Shown piece by piece: positions 18,179 through 28,232 of a stretch of 64,000 nucleotides of DNA (positions are counted from its first letter, which is position 1; each line of letters starts with the position of its first letter). The translations under genes were made by a program, and so were the position numbers. The DNA comes from Polaribacter sp. MED152 (GTDB taxonomy: Bacteria > Bacteroidota > Bacteroidia > Flavobacteriales > Flavobacteriaceae). The notes beneath the pieces were generated by a model that saw nothing but the letters and a program-made list of their open reading frames with translations, had not been told where the DNA came from and ran no database searches. The stretch lies in the NCBI RefSeq assembly GCF_000152945.2, contig NC_020830.1, positions 2,893,501 through 2,957,500 on the forward strand, in the 5' to 3' direction.

Positions 18179-18994
18179 ATGTATAATTTATTAAAAGGAA
18201 AAAGAGGAATTATTTTTGGAGCTTTAAATGAGCAATCAATTGCTTGGAAAGTTGCTGAAAGAGCACATGAAGAAGGTGCAACTTTCGTTTTAACAAATGC
18301 ACCAATTGCTTTAAGAATGGGCGAGTTAAATGCTTTAGCAGAAAAAACAAATTCTCAGGTTATAGGAGCAGATGCAACATCTATGGATGATTTAAACAAT
18401 CTAGTAGAAAAGTCTATGGAGATTCTTGGAGGTAAAATAGACTTTGTTTTACATTCAATTGGTATGTCTGTAAACGTGCGTAAAGGAAAACATTATACAG
18501 ATCCTAAATACGATTTCACTACAAAAGGTTGGGATATTTCAGCAGTATCTTTTCATAAAGTAATGAATGTTTTATACAACAAAAATGCCATGAGTGAGTG
18601 GGGTTCTATTGTAGCTTTAACATATATGGCAGCTCAAAGAGTATTTCCAGATTATAATGATATGGCAGATAATAAAGCATATTTAGAGAGTATTGCACGT
18701 AGTTTTGGGTACTTCTTTGGTAGAGATCACAAAGTTCGTGTAAACACAATTTCTCAATCACCAACACCTACTACTGCAGGAAGTGGAGTAAAAGGTTTTG
18801 ATGGTTTTATAGAGTATGCAGAAAAAATGAGTCCATTGGGTAATGCAACTGCTTTAGAATGTGCTGACTATACTATTACTATGTTCTCAGATTTAACTAA
18901 AAAAGTAACTTTACAAAACTTGTTTCATGATGGAGGTTTCTCTAACATGGGTGTAAGCGATCCTGTAATGGATAAATTTGTAGGCGAAGAATAA
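18179..18994 (+). CDS. fabI: Enoyl-ACP reductase FabI
   Basis: A 271-residue NADH-dependent reductase, the last step of each fatty-acid elongation cycle. It has the short-chain dehydrogenase fold with the FabI-type glycine motif (GIIFGALNEQSIAWKVAE). The catalytic Y-x6-K lies in FPDYNDMADNKAYLES, and SQSPTPTTAGSG precedes the substrate lid. It ends at its own terminator. Confidence 0.96.
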   Translation: MYNLLKGKRGIIFGALNEQSIAWKVAERAHEEGATFVLTNAPIALRMGELNALAEKTNSQVIGADATSMDDLNNLVEKSMEILGGKIDFVLHSIGMSVNVRKGKHYTDPKYDFTTKGWDISAVSFHKVMNVLYNKNAMSEWGSIVALTYMAAQRVFPDYNDMADNKAYLESIARSFGYFFGRDHKVRVNTISQSPTPTTAGSGVKGFDGFIEYAEKMSPLGNATALECADYTITMFSDLTKKVTLQNLFHDGGFSNMGVSDPVMDKFVGEE

Positions 18995-19002
18995 GGGTTT
19001 TG

Positions 19003-19100
19003 TAAGAAGCAATTTCCTGCTTTTACTACTCGCTTTTTTCGTACCTCAAAAGAGCTCAAACAAAACGTTCAATCAGGGCTAAACCTGTTTGCCAACAATT
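19003..19100. repeat. Possible dispersed intergenic element
   Basis: A GC-richer stretch between fabI and its terminator contains TTTCCTGCTTTTACTACTCG, CGTACCTCAAAAGAGCTC and GGCTAAACCTGTTTGCCAAC. It encodes nothing recognisable and has the feel of the non-coding intergenic repeats common in flavobacterial genomes (memory only). The last ten bases, GTTTGCCAAC, recur at 87-96 of this window. It could form part of the fabI 3' UTR or a small RNA. Confidence 0.3.
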
Positions 19101-19111
19101 GTAAAATATTA

Positions 19112-19147
19112 AAATGCAAATCTTATTTAGGTTTGCATTTTTTGTAT
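19112..19147 (+). terminator. Intrinsic terminator after fabI
   Basis: AAATGCAAA (19112-19120) pairs with TTTGCATTT (19132-19140) around an 11-base loop, and a T-rich tail follows. Confidence 0.75.
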
Positions 19148-19182
19148 TTTTACAAGAACTACAAAAGTAAAACCAGTTATCA

Positions 19183-20145
19183 TTGCAGCATTCTAATATT
19201 AACTTTTCTATTATTATTCCAGTTTACAATCGTCCAAACGAAATAGAAGAATTGTTGGCGAGTTTGGCAAAGCAAAATTTTAATCAAGATTTTCAAGTGC
19301 TAATTATAGAAGATGGTTCAGATAAAAAAAGCGATGTAATTGTAGAAAGTTATCAGACAAAACTTAACATAGAATATTTTTACAAAGAAAACACAGGAGC
19401 AGGAGCTAGCAGAAACTTTGGTATGCAAAAAGCATCAGGAAATTATTTTATCATCCTAGATTCAGATGTTATTTTACCTGAGCAATATTTAACTGAGGTT
19501 CATAAAGCCTTACTCAAAAATTATACAGATGCTTTTGGTGGGCCAGATGCTGCTCATAAAAGTTTTACCTATTTACAAAGGGCAATCAATTACTCTATGA
19601 CCTCTTTATTAACTACAGGTGGCATTCGTGGTAAAAAACAGGCTGTTGGTAAATTTCAGCCTAGAAGTTTTAATTTTGGAATATCAAAATTCGCTTTCAC
19701 CAAAACCGCTGGTTTTTCTAAAATGAAGAATGGAGAAGATATCGATTTAACCTTTAGGCTTTGGGAAAATGGTTTTAAAACTCAACTTATAGAAAGTGCT
19801 TACTTATTTCATAAAAGAAGAAGTTCTTTACAACAATTCTTTAAACAAACCTTTGGTTTTGGAACAGCAAGACCAATTTTAAATGCTAAGTTTCCTTCTA
19901 CTTCAAAAATAACCTACTGGTTTCCTAGCCTATTTATTTTAGGCTTTGCTTTTAGTATTGTTTTAGTCTTATTTGGTAATCTGTATTTATTTAGTTTTTA
20001 CTATTTATACTTCATAGCACTCTTGCTAGACGCCACTTGTAAAAACGGATTTATAGTTGGTTTTTTAGCTATATTTACTTCACTAACTCAGTTTATGGGT
20101 TATGGTTTAGGATTTTTAAAGTCTAAATTTTTTATCAGTAACTAA
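19183..20145 (+). CDS. Family 2 glycosyltransferase with C-terminal membrane helices
   Basis: A 320-residue GT2 enzyme with a GT-A fold: FSIIIPVYNRPNEIEELL at the start, LIIEDGS, the GAGASRNFG segment, the metal-binding LDSDVILP and the acceptor-site GEDIDLTFRL. Two or three hydrophobic helices follow residue 245 (YWFPSLFILGFAFSIVLVLF), so it is membrane anchored and probably builds an envelope glycan. The start is TTG (MQHSNINFSI). The next gene begins 19 bp after its stop, so the two may share a transcript. Confidence 0.85.
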   Translation: MQHSNINFSIIIPVYNRPNEIEELLASLAKQNFNQDFQVLIIEDGSDKKSDVIVESYQTKLNIEYFYKENTGAGASRNFGMQKASGNYFIILDSDVILPEQYLTEVHKALLKNYTDAFGGPDAAHKSFTYLQRAINYSMTSLLTTGGIRGKKQAVGKFQPRSFNFGISKFAFTKTAGFSKMKNGEDIDLTFRLWENGFKTQLIESAYLFHKRRSSLQQFFKQTFGFGTARPILNAKFPSTSKITYWFPSLFILGFAFSIVLVLFGNLYLFSFYYLYFIALLLDATCKNGFIVGFLAIFTSLTQFMGYGLGFLKSKFFISN

Positions 20146-20164
20146 CATTTAATCAAATTAATAA

Positions 20165-23100
20165 GTGGCAATGCAATTTCATAAAAATATCATTTTTATT
20201 TTAGTGCTTGTACATTTTCTGGTTTATCAAAATGCGCAAACTCAAAAGCCTTTTAAACATGTAGAAAGTAAAATTGGTTTTCAAAATTTAAAAGAAAATA
20301 ATGGAGTTTCTGTGGCCGATTTTGATGGTGATTATGATTTAGATGTTTTTGTTGTTTCTGTTTGGAAAGATGAAGCAGGTAATCAAACCACCCAAAGTAA
20401 ACTATTTCGAAATAATGGTAATGGTTCTTTTACAGATGTTACTTTTGGGTCTGGCTTAGAGAATTTGTTGCCAACCGAAGATTTAGACGCCACTTATGAT
20501 AATTTTCTTGGTTTAAAAGGTTATAAATTTGGAGCTTTTTGGGGAGATTATGATAATGATGGTGATCCTGATATTTTCTTCACGTATTTATCTAAAGTGC
20601 AGTTATTTGAAAATATAGGCGATGGAAAATTCCAAGAGGTTACAGATATAGCAGGTATCACTAAAATAAACGATTGTGAAAATACAGGCGCAGTTTGGTT
20701 TGACTATGATAATGATAGCTTTTTAGATTTATATGTAGTAGACTGGAAAGGCTGCAATACCAATACCTTATATCATAACAATGGTAATGGAACCTTTACA
20801 AATGTAACTGCATCAACCAATATTATCACACAAATAGATTTACCTGGTTATACACCCTTTCCTTTCGATTTTAATAACGATGGTTTTATGGATCTTTATA
20901 TCACGAACGATCTTCGAAAACAGAATCAGTTATTTATCAATAATAATGGACAATCTTTTACAGAAGCTGCTACAAATTATGGCTTAGAAGCTAATTTTAA
21001 TGATATGGGCATTGCCATTGGCGATTATGATAAAGATGGTTATTTTGATTTTTACGTTACAACTATTGCAAATAATTCGCTTTTAAAAGGTAATGAAAAC
21101 AACACTTATACGAATGTTGCAGAAAATTTATTAATAAACAATACTAACTTTTCTTGGGGAACAAAATTTGGCGACTTTGATTTAGATGGTGATGAGGATT
21201 TAATCGTTGTAAATGGATTTAAGAATTCCAGCGAAGTAGAATATAACAACGTGTTTTTTGAAAATAATACAGTAGATAATGAGGTGGTTTTTTCTACTAC
21301 TCAAATAACAGGAATTGAAGATTTAACTGTAAGTGTAGAGGTATTAGATTTTGATTACGATTTTGATGGTGATTTAGATTTAATCGTAACCAACTCAGAT
21401 CGAAATACTTATTTCTACGAAAACACAACTAGAGATGCTTCTAACTTTAATTTAACAAAATGGTTTCAGTTAAGTTTAGAGGGTACAATATCAAATAGAG
21501 ATGCAATAGGTACAAAAATCACCTTAATTACAGATGAAGATACTTATATTCGATATTATTCAGGAGTAGGTTTTCTGGGTCAAAGTTTAAAACCTGTTCA
21601 TTTTGGTTTAGATGATGCAACAAAAATTAATCAGCTGATTATAAACTGGCCTTCAGGTCACGTAGATTCTTATTCTAATTTAGAACTAAATACTTTTGGT
21701 AAGGCTATAGAGAATGATTCTTATGCAAAACTTAACATACAACCAGCGATTAAAGTTTCTGGTTGTACAGATGTAAATTCGTGTAATTATAATCCTCAGG
21801 CAACCATTAATGATGGCTCTTGCAAGTATTTGGAAGTAGCAGATGAAATTAGTGGAAATACTACACCAGCTTATTTTAGCAAAGAAACCTATAGTTTTAG
21901 CACCTCTAATGGTGCAGATATTTCTTGGCAAGTTGATGGAGGAGAAATACTAAGTGGTCAAGGAACTTCAGAAATAGTAGTTCAATGGCAATTTCAAACT
22001 GGAGGAAAAGTAAGTTTAGGATTAGCTTCAGAATCTTGTAAAAGTCAAGAGGTAACTAAAGCAATCATTTTAAGTTTACAAAACCTTGCAGAAAATAAAT
22101 CAATAGCGCGTATTTGGAATGAAGCTTTGTTAGAGGCAATTAGAGGAGATTTTGCAAGGCCAACAATACATGCTCGTAATTTGTTTCATGTAAGTGTTGC
22201 TATGTTTGATGCTTGGGCAATTTATAGTGACAAAGCAACTCCATATTTAATGGGCAATAATGTAAATGATTTTACTAGTAATTTAAATGATTTTACACCA
22301 AATGAATCCATTGAAGCTTCAAGAAAAAAAGCAATAAGTTATGCAGCTTATCGCGTATTAAGTTATCGCTTTAAAAATTCTCCAAGCCATAATACAACTC
22401 AACAAAAGTTAAATGATTTGATGAGTCAACTTAATTTTGATATTAATTATACCGATATTAATTATGAAGATGGCAATGCAGCTGCATTAGGTAATTACAT
22501 TGCAGAAACTATAATTAGTTATGGCAATCAAGATGGTTCTAATGAGTTGGCAAATTTTGAAAATCAATTTTATGAACCTGTGAATAATCCCTTGGTTCCT
22601 GAAACTCCTGGAAATTCAGAATTATCAGATCCTAACAGATGGCAAACATTAAGTTTAGACACTTATATAGATCAAAGTGGGAATTTAATTGAGGGTGATG
22701 TCATAGATTTCTTGAGTCCTGAATGGGGTGTAGTTGCGCCATTTTCTTTAGAGAATGAAGATAAAAAAGTGATATTTAAAAACAATAATAATTATACGTT
22801 GTATCATGATATTTCTGCTCCACCATTATTAGATGAGAATGATTTGGTTTCCTCCAATCACTATAAAAACGGATTTACGCAAGTCGCAATTTGGGGAAGT
22901 CATCTAGACCCAAATGATAATGTAATGTGGGATATTTCTCCAAAATCGATAGGTAATTTATCTTCAAATAATTTCCCAGATTCTTATTCGAATTACGATA
23001 ATTTTTACAAACGATTTTTAGGTGGTGATAGTAGTGAAGGTCACAATACAAATCCAATTACGAACGAAATCTATGAAACTCAAGTTGTACCTAGAGGAGA

Positions 23101-24214
23101 TTACACAAGAGTTTTAGCTGAATTTTGGGCAGATGGTCCTGACTCAGAAACACCTCCTGGACATTGGTTTACCATTTTAAATGAAGTAAATGATCATGAC
23201 TTATTAGTTAAAAAAATAGCAGGTGAAGGAGAAGAATTGTCCCATTTAGAATGGGATGTAAAATCGTATTTTGTTTTAGGAGGTGCCATGCATGATGCAG
23301 CAATTGCAGCTTGGAGTTTAAAAGGGTATTATGATTATATAAGACCAATTTCTGCTATCAGATATTTGGCAGATTTAGGTCAAAGTTCTGATGAGAACTT
23401 GCCAAATTATAATCCACAAGGAATTTTATTAGAACCAGGATTTATTGAGTTGGTTAAAGAAGATGATGCATTGGCTTTGCGTAATCCAGAAAATATTAAT
23501 AAAATTAAATTATATACTTGGAGAGGTCATGATGAAATTACGAACACTAACACAGACAAAGCTGGTGTTGGTTGGATTTTAGCTGAAAATTGGTGGCCTT
23601 ATCAAAGACCAAGCTTTGTTACTCCGCCTTTTGCAGGTTTTGTTTCTGGACATTCTACATTTTCAAGAGCTGCTGCAGAAGTACTAACTCTTTTTACTGG
23701 AGATGCTTTTTTTCCAGGAGGAATGGCCGAATTTATAGCAAAAAAGAATGAATTCTTAGTGTTTGAGCAAGGCCCTTCTGTTGATGTAAAATTGCAATGG
23801 GCCACTTATAGAGATGCTTCAGATCAATGTAGTTTATCTCGCATTTGGGGAGGAATTCATCCTCCTGCAGATGATATTCCTGGTAGATTAATAGGTGAAA
23901 AAGTAGGTGTACAAGCATTTAATTTTGCTTTGCCTTATTTTGACAAAAATGTTCTGGCATTAGATGATAATGTTATGGATTTGGTAAGTAAGGTTTTTCC
24001 AAATCCAGCAAATAAACAACAAGAATTAATAGTTACAAATACTTCAAATGAAGACGAGTTTTATTTAGTTGATGTAAGTGGTAGAGTTATTAATATTCAG
24101 CAAAATTTTATTGTGATGAATAATCAAACTAAAATCAATTTGTCTAAAATTGCTAGTGGTATTTATATGCTTACGAATACCAAAGGCAAATCGTTCAAAA
24201 TTATCGTTCAATAA
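20165..24214 (+). CDS. T9SS-exported FG-GAP/UnbV protein fused to vanadium haloperoxidase domain
   Basis: A 1,349-residue secreted protein. After a signal peptide (about 1-26) come roughly seven FG-GAP/VCBS calcium-loop repeats (DFDGDYDLDV, DYDNDGDPDI, DYDKDGYFDF, DFDLDGDEDL) and an ASPIC/UnbV domain (RDAIGTKITLI to about residue 510). Next is a Cys-containing linker (GCTDVNSCNYNP) and a beta-sandwich. From about 645 there is a PAP2-like haloperoxidase domain with every vanadate residue in place: K1053, R1060, S1161-G-H1163, R1226 and H1232, with the chloroperoxidase spacings. The last 75 residues (VFPNPANKQQ, SGIYMLTN) are a type A T9SS sorting domain. It should oxidise halides with peroxide at the surface; the halide is not predictable. 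Some members of this fold are phosphatases. Confidence 0.88.
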   Translation: MAMQFHKNIIFILVLVHFLVYQNAQTQKPFKHVESKIGFQNLKENNGVSVADFDGDYDLDVFVVSVWKDEAGNQTTQSKLFRNNGNGSFTDVTFGSGLENLLPTEDLDATYDNFLGLKGYKFGAFWGDYDNDGDPDIFFTYLSKVQLFENIGDGKFQEVTDIAGITKINDCENTGAVWFDYDNDSFLDLYVVDWKGCNTNTLYHNNGNGTFTNVTASTNIITQIDLPGYTPFPFDFNNDGFMDLYITNDLRKQNQLFINNNGQSFTEAATNYGLEANFNDMGIAIGDYDKDGYFDFYVTTIANNSLLKGNENNTYTNVAENLLINNTNFSWGTKFGDFDLDGDEDLIVVNGFKNSSEVEYNNVFFENNTVDNEVVFSTTQITGIEDLTVSVEVLDFDYDFDGDLDLIVTNSDRNTYFYENTTRDASNFNLTKWFQLSLEGTISNRDAIGTKITLITDEDTYIRYYSGVGFLGQSLKPVHFGLDDATKINQLIINWPSGHVDSYSNLELNTFGKAIENDSYAKLNIQPAIKVSGCTDVNSCNYNPQATINDGSCKYLEVADEISGNTTPAYFSKETYSFSTSNGADISWQVDGGEILSGQGTSEIVVQWQFQTGGKVSLGLASESCKSQEVTKAIILSLQNLAENKSIARIWNEALLEAIRGDFARPTIHARNLFHVSVAMFDAWAIYSDKATPYLMGNNVNDFTSNLNDFTPNESIEASRKKAISYAAYRVLSYRFKNSPSHNTTQQKLNDLMSQLNFDINYTDINYEDGNAAALGNYIAETIISYGNQDGSNELANFENQFYEPVNNPLVPETPGNSELSDPNRWQTLSLDTYIDQSGNLIEGDVIDFLSPEWGVVAPFSLENEDKKVIFKNNNNYTLYHDISAPPLLDENDLVSSNHYKNGFTQVAIWGSHLDPNDNVMWDISPKSIGNLSSNNFPDSYSNYDNFYKRFLGGDSSEGHNTNPITNEIYETQVVPRGDYTRVLAEFWADGPDSETPPGHWFTILNEVNDHDLLVKKIAGEGEELSHLEWDVKSYFVLGGAMHDAAIAAWSLKGYYDYIRPISAIRYLADLGQSSDENLPNYNPQGILLEPGFIELVKEDDALALRNPENINKIKLYTWRGHDEITNTNTDKAGVGWILAENWWPYQRPSFVTPPFAGFVSGHSTFSRAAAEVLTLFTGDAFFPGGMAEFIAKKNEFLVFEQGPSVDVKLQWATYRDASDQCSLSRIWGGIHPPADDIPGRLIGEKVGVQAFNFALPYFDKNVLALDDNVMDLVSKVFPNPANKQQELIVTNTSNEDEFYLVDVSGRVINIQQNFIVMNNQTKINLSKIASGIYMLTNTKGKSFKIIVQ

Positions 24215-24308
24215 ATCTCAAAAAAATCACTATTTAAGTTTTTTTAGAGTTTAAATTTTAAGATTCATTTTTGTTATCTTGTGAGAATCTTAAAAATCAT
24301 TTCTTAGA

Positions 24309-27230
24309 ATGAAACTACAATCGGTATTTTATTTTATTCTGATAGCGTTATTATCTTGCCAGAATAAAAATTCTAACGCTACAATCTCCCAAGATAAATC
24401 ACTCATTTCTTATGTAAATCCGTTTATTGGTACAGGTGGTCATGGACATACATATCCAGGAGCTACATTACCTTTTGGAATGATGCAATTATCTCCAGAT
24501 ACAAGATTAGATGGTTGGGATGGTTGTTCTGGTTACCATTATTCAGATGATGAAATTTATGGTTTTTCACATACACACTTAAGTGGAACAGGTGTTTCTG
24601 ATTATGGAGACGTTTTGTTAATGCCAACAAATGAAATGATTTTTAATAATGGCGCAGATGGTAATAAAGGTTATAAATCAAAATTTTCTCACGAAAATGA
24701 AATTGCTGAACCTGGCTTTTATAAAGTGCTATTAGAAGATACTAATATTAATGTGGAGCTAACTATTTCTAGACGAAGTGGAGTGCATAAATACCAATTT
24801 CCAGATTCAAGCAATAACTATATAATACTCGATTTAGAACACAGAGATGAATTATTAGCACATAATATCACTCAAGTTACACCGAAAGTAATTCAGGGTT
24901 TTAGGCACTCTAAAGCATGGGCTAGCAATCAAAAGTTATTCTATTATATAGAGTTGTCTCATGAGTTTGAATTGGTATATGAAGACAATCAAAAACAGTC
25001 AAAAGCTGCATTAAAAATAAACAACCCTAAAAATGAAACTGTTTTTGTAAAAATCGGAATTTCTGCAGTTGATAGTAAAGGTGCTAAGCAGAATTTAGAG
25101 GCTGAAATAGGAAATAAAAATTTTGAACAAGTTAAAAAAGAAGCTCAAGATATTTGGGAGCAGCAATTGCAGAAAATTGAAGTGATAGATAATAATGAAG
25201 ATTATAAAACCAATTTTTATACTTCTATGTATCATGTGGCTCTAGCTCCAAATTTATATCAAGACGTAGATGGGAGGTATAGAGGAATGGATTTAAATAT
25301 TCACAAAACAAATGACTTTGAGTATTATACCGTATTTTCTTTGTGGGATACTTACAGAGCAACACATCCTTTATATACTATCATAGAACAAGAAAAAACC
25401 AATCATTTTATAAATACGTTTTTAGCAAAATATGATGAAGGTGGCATTATGCCAATTTGGGATTTATCCGCAAATTATACAGGTTGTATGATAGGTTATC
25501 ATGCAGTACCTGTTATAGCAGATGCTTATTTAAAAGGCATTAGAAATTATGATGTAGAAAAAGCGTTTACTGCAATGAAACATTCTGCAAATCAAGATAA
25601 ATTGGGGTTGCAATACTATAAAGAATTTGGTTTTATCCCTGTAGAAAATGAGTCGGAGTCCGTTTCTAAAACCTTAGAATATGCTTATGATAATTGGTCT
25701 ATTGCAAAAATGGCTGAAAGTATGGGTAAGGATAAAGATTACCAAACATTTTTAGAAAGAGCTCAATACTACAAAAATGTTTACGATCCAGAATCGCAAT
25801 TTATGCGTGGTCGATTTAGAAACTCATGGTTCTCTCCTTTTGATCCTTATGAAGTAAATTTTAATTATACAGAAGCAAATGCTTGGCAATATAGTTTTTA
25901 TGTTCCTCAAGATATTACTGGTTTTATAAAATTGATTGGAGGTAAAAACCAGCTAGAAAGTAATTTAGATAAATTATTTTCTGCCAACCAAAATACTTCT
26001 GGTAGCCATCAAGCAGATATTACAGGTTTAATTGGGCAATATGCACATGGTAATGAACCTAGTCATCACATGGCTTACTTATATAATTTTGTAAATAAAC
26101 CTTCTAAAACTCAAGAGAAAGTCAATCAAATTTTAACGGAATTGTACACAAATTCACCTGATGGAATTTCTGGTAATGAGGATTGTGGACAAATGAGTGC
26201 TTGGTATATTTTTTCATCTATGGGCTTTTATCCTGTAACTCCAGGTGCTAATGAATATATTATTGGTACACCAATATTTGAAAAATCCACAATACATTTA
26301 GAAAATGGAAAATCGTTTACGGTTGAAGCAAAAAATAAATCCGAAGAAAATATTTACATTCAATCTGCCACTTTAAATGGAGAAGATTATTTGTATTCAT
26401 ATTTAAATCATCAAGATATTATGAACGGAGGTAAATTAGTGTTTACAATGACAAATACGCCTTCTGATTGGGCTACAAATGATAAGCATATTCCTTCTAC
26501 AGCTATCAATGATCATTTAATAGTAACTGCACCTTTTATTGAAAAAGGAGCTATTGCTTTTAAGGAAAGTACTAGTATTACTTTGGCAAATGTAGATAAA
26601 GAAGCTTCTATTTTTTATAGAGTGGGTTACAAAGGAGGATATAAAAAATACAAGAATTCCATTTTGATTGATAAAGGAATTTCATTGTATGTCTATGCTG
26701 AAAAAAATGGAGTAAAAAGTGCCACAGTTAGAACCGGTTTTTACAAAATAGATCCGAATATTAAAATAGATTTAAAATCGGAATATGCAAATCAATACAA
26801 TGCAGGTGGAGACAACGCTTTAATTGATGGTGTGTTGGGTGCAGAAGATTTTAGAACTGGAACTTGGCAAGGTTATTTCGATACGGATTTAGTTGCTGTG
26901 GTTGATCTTGGCAAAGTAAAAAATAATGATGGTAGAATTAAAGTACAGTTTTTAGAAGATCAAAAAAGTTGGATTTTCCTACCAACTAAAATTACTTGTT
27001 TCGTCTCAGAAGATGGTATAAATTATGCTTCTTTGGGTGAATTTGATATTGATGTTGAAGAACAAAAAGATAGAAGTATAAAAGGATATACATTTTATTA
27101 TCCAAAGAATTCAAAAGTTAGATACGTAAAGTTAGTTGCAAATAAGTTAGGAGCACTTCCAAAATGGCATTTAGGAGCAAAACATAATGGAAAAAGTTGG
27201 TTGTTTGTGGATGAAATTCAATTTAAATAA
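24309..27230 (+). CDS. GH92 family alpha-mannosidase lipoprotein
   Basis: A 973-residue glycoside hydrolase with lipobox ALLSC (Cys about residue 17), so outer-membrane or periplasmic. GH92 hallmarks are YVNPFIGTGGHGHTYPGA, LPFGMMQLSPDTR, and GNEDCGQMSAWYIFSSMGFY with the catalytic-base Asp. GH92 enzymes are calcium-dependent exo-alpha-mannosidases that trim high-mannose N-glycans. After about residue 735 come a small beta domain and an F5/8 type C-like sugar-binding module (LIDGVLGAEDFRTGTWQGY to the end). It opens an operon with a glycosylasparaginase 3 bp downstream and a sugar permease, consistent with N-glycoprotein catabolism. Linkage specificity is not deducible. Confidence 0.94.
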   Translation: MKLQSVFYFILIALLSCQNKNSNATISQDKSLISYVNPFIGTGGHGHTYPGATLPFGMMQLSPDTRLDGWDGCSGYHYSDDEIYGFSHTHLSGTGVSDYGDVLLMPTNEMIFNNGADGNKGYKSKFSHENEIAEPGFYKVLLEDTNINVELTISRRSGVHKYQFPDSSNNYIILDLEHRDELLAHNITQVTPKVIQGFRHSKAWASNQKLFYYIELSHEFELVYEDNQKQSKAALKINNPKNETVFVKIGISAVDSKGAKQNLEAEIGNKNFEQVKKEAQDIWEQQLQKIEVIDNNEDYKTNFYTSMYHVALAPNLYQDVDGRYRGMDLNIHKTNDFEYYTVFSLWDTYRATHPLYTIIEQEKTNHFINTFLAKYDEGGIMPIWDLSANYTGCMIGYHAVPVIADAYLKGIRNYDVEKAFTAMKHSANQDKLGLQYYKEFGFIPVENESESVSKTLEYAYDNWSIAKMAESMGKDKDYQTFLERAQYYKNVYDPESQFMRGRFRNSWFSPFDPYEVNFNYTEANAWQYSFYVPQDITGFIKLIGGKNQLESNLDKLFSANQNTSGSHQADITGLIGQYAHGNEPSHHMAYLYNFVNKPSKTQEKVNQILTELYTNSPDGISGNEDCGQMSAWYIFSSMGFYPVTPGANEYIIGTPIFEKSTIHLENGKSFTVEAKNKSEENIYIQSATLNGEDYLYSYLNHQDIMNGGKLVFTMTNTPSDWATNDKHIPSTAINDHLIVTAPFIEKGAIAFKESTSITLANVDKEASIFYRVGYKGGYKKYKNSILIDKGISLYVYAEKNGVKSATVRTGFYKIDPNIKIDLKSEYANQYNAGGDNALIDGVLGAEDFRTGTWQGYFDTDLVAVVDLGKVKNNDGRIKVQFLEDQKSWIFLPTKITCFVSEDGINYASLGEFDIDVEEQKDRSIKGYTFYYPKNSKVRYVKLVANKLGALPKWHLGAKHNGKSWLFVDEIQFK

Positions 27231-27233
27231 AAA

Positions 27234-28223
27234 ATGAAAAGAAGAAATTTTATAAAAAAAGCATCTGCTACAGGCTTAGGTTTGGCTACTGTTTCATCAT
27301 CAATCTTAAATTTTGATAGAAAAGAGTTTAGAAAAAATAAATCTGCAGTAATAAAACCCTTGGTAATTGCAACTTGGAGAACTGATTTGGCTGTAGAAAC
27401 TGCAGCTGAAGTTTTAGAAAAAGGGGGTTCTGCTTTAGATGCTGTTGAGCAAGGTTGTAGAATAGAAGAGGCTAATGAAAAAAATCAAACAGTTGGTTTG
27501 GGAGGTTTACCTGATAGAGATGGAAATGTAACTCTAGATGCCTGTATTATGGATGCTAAAGGAGGTTATGGGTCTGTTTTGGGTATAAAAAATATAAAGC
27601 ATGTAATTTCTGTAGCTAGAAAAGTTATGGAGGAAACACCTCATGTTATGCTGGTTGGAGAAGGAGCAGAACAATTCGCAGTAAGTAAAGGTTTTAAAAG
27701 AGAAAATTTGCTAACCGAAAAATCTAAAAAAGATTGGAAGAAATGGAAAGAAAAATCGGAATACAAACCAATTATTAATATTGAAAATCACGATACAATA
27801 GGGATGTTAGCTTTAGATAAAGAAGGTAATATTTCTGGAGCCTGCACCACAAGTGGTTTGGCTTATAAAATGGCTGGTAGAGTAGGAGACTCACCAATAA
27901 TTGGTGGTGGTTTGTTTGTAGATAATGAAGTTGGTGGAGCTGCTGCTACTGGTTTAGGTGAAGAGGTTTTAAAAACTGTTGGAAGCTTTCTTATTGTAGA
28001 ATTAATGAGGCAAGGTAAAACGCCTCAAGAAGCTTGTGAAGAGGCTATAGGCAGAATTGTAAATAAACCTGGTAAAAACTATAAAGATTTTCAAGTTGGT
28101 TATATTGCAGTAAATAAAATGGGAGAAACAGGTGCTTATTCAATTCATGAATGGTTTAGTTACAATGTTTATAAAGACAAATTAAACCAAAATATAAAGT
28201 CAGATTTTTTCAATAAAGTTTAA
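27234..28223 (+). CDS. N4-(beta-N-acetylglucosaminyl)-L-asparaginase
   Basis: A 329-residue Ntn-hydrolase that cleaves the GlcNAc-Asn bond, the last step of N-glycan removal. The autoproteolysis site is NHDTIGM, with Thr188 as the new N-terminal nucleophile. GLGGLPDRDGNVTLDACIMD and the downstream GRVGDSPIIGGGLF and TGLGEE segments are characteristic. The N-terminus MKRRNFIKKASATGLGLA is a Tat-type signal, so it is exported folded. It lies 3 bp after the GH92 gene and 9 bp before the permease gene, in one operon. Confidence 0.94.
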   Translation: MKRRNFIKKASATGLGLATVSSSILNFDRKEFRKNKSAVIKPLVIATWRTDLAVETAAEVLEKGGSALDAVEQGCRIEEANEKNQTVGLGGLPDRDGNVTLDACIMDAKGGYGSVLGIKNIKHVISVARKVMEETPHVMLVGEGAEQFAVSKGFKRENLLTEKSKKDWKKWKEKSEYKPIINIENHDTIGMLALDKEGNISGACTTSGLAYKMAGRVGDSPIIGGGLFVDNEVGGAAATGLGEEVLKTVGSFLIVELMRQGKTPQEACEEAIGRIVNKPGKNYKDFQVGYIAVNKMGETGAYSIHEWFSYNVYKDKLNQNIKSDFFNKV

Positions 28224-28232
28224 AACTATTCT

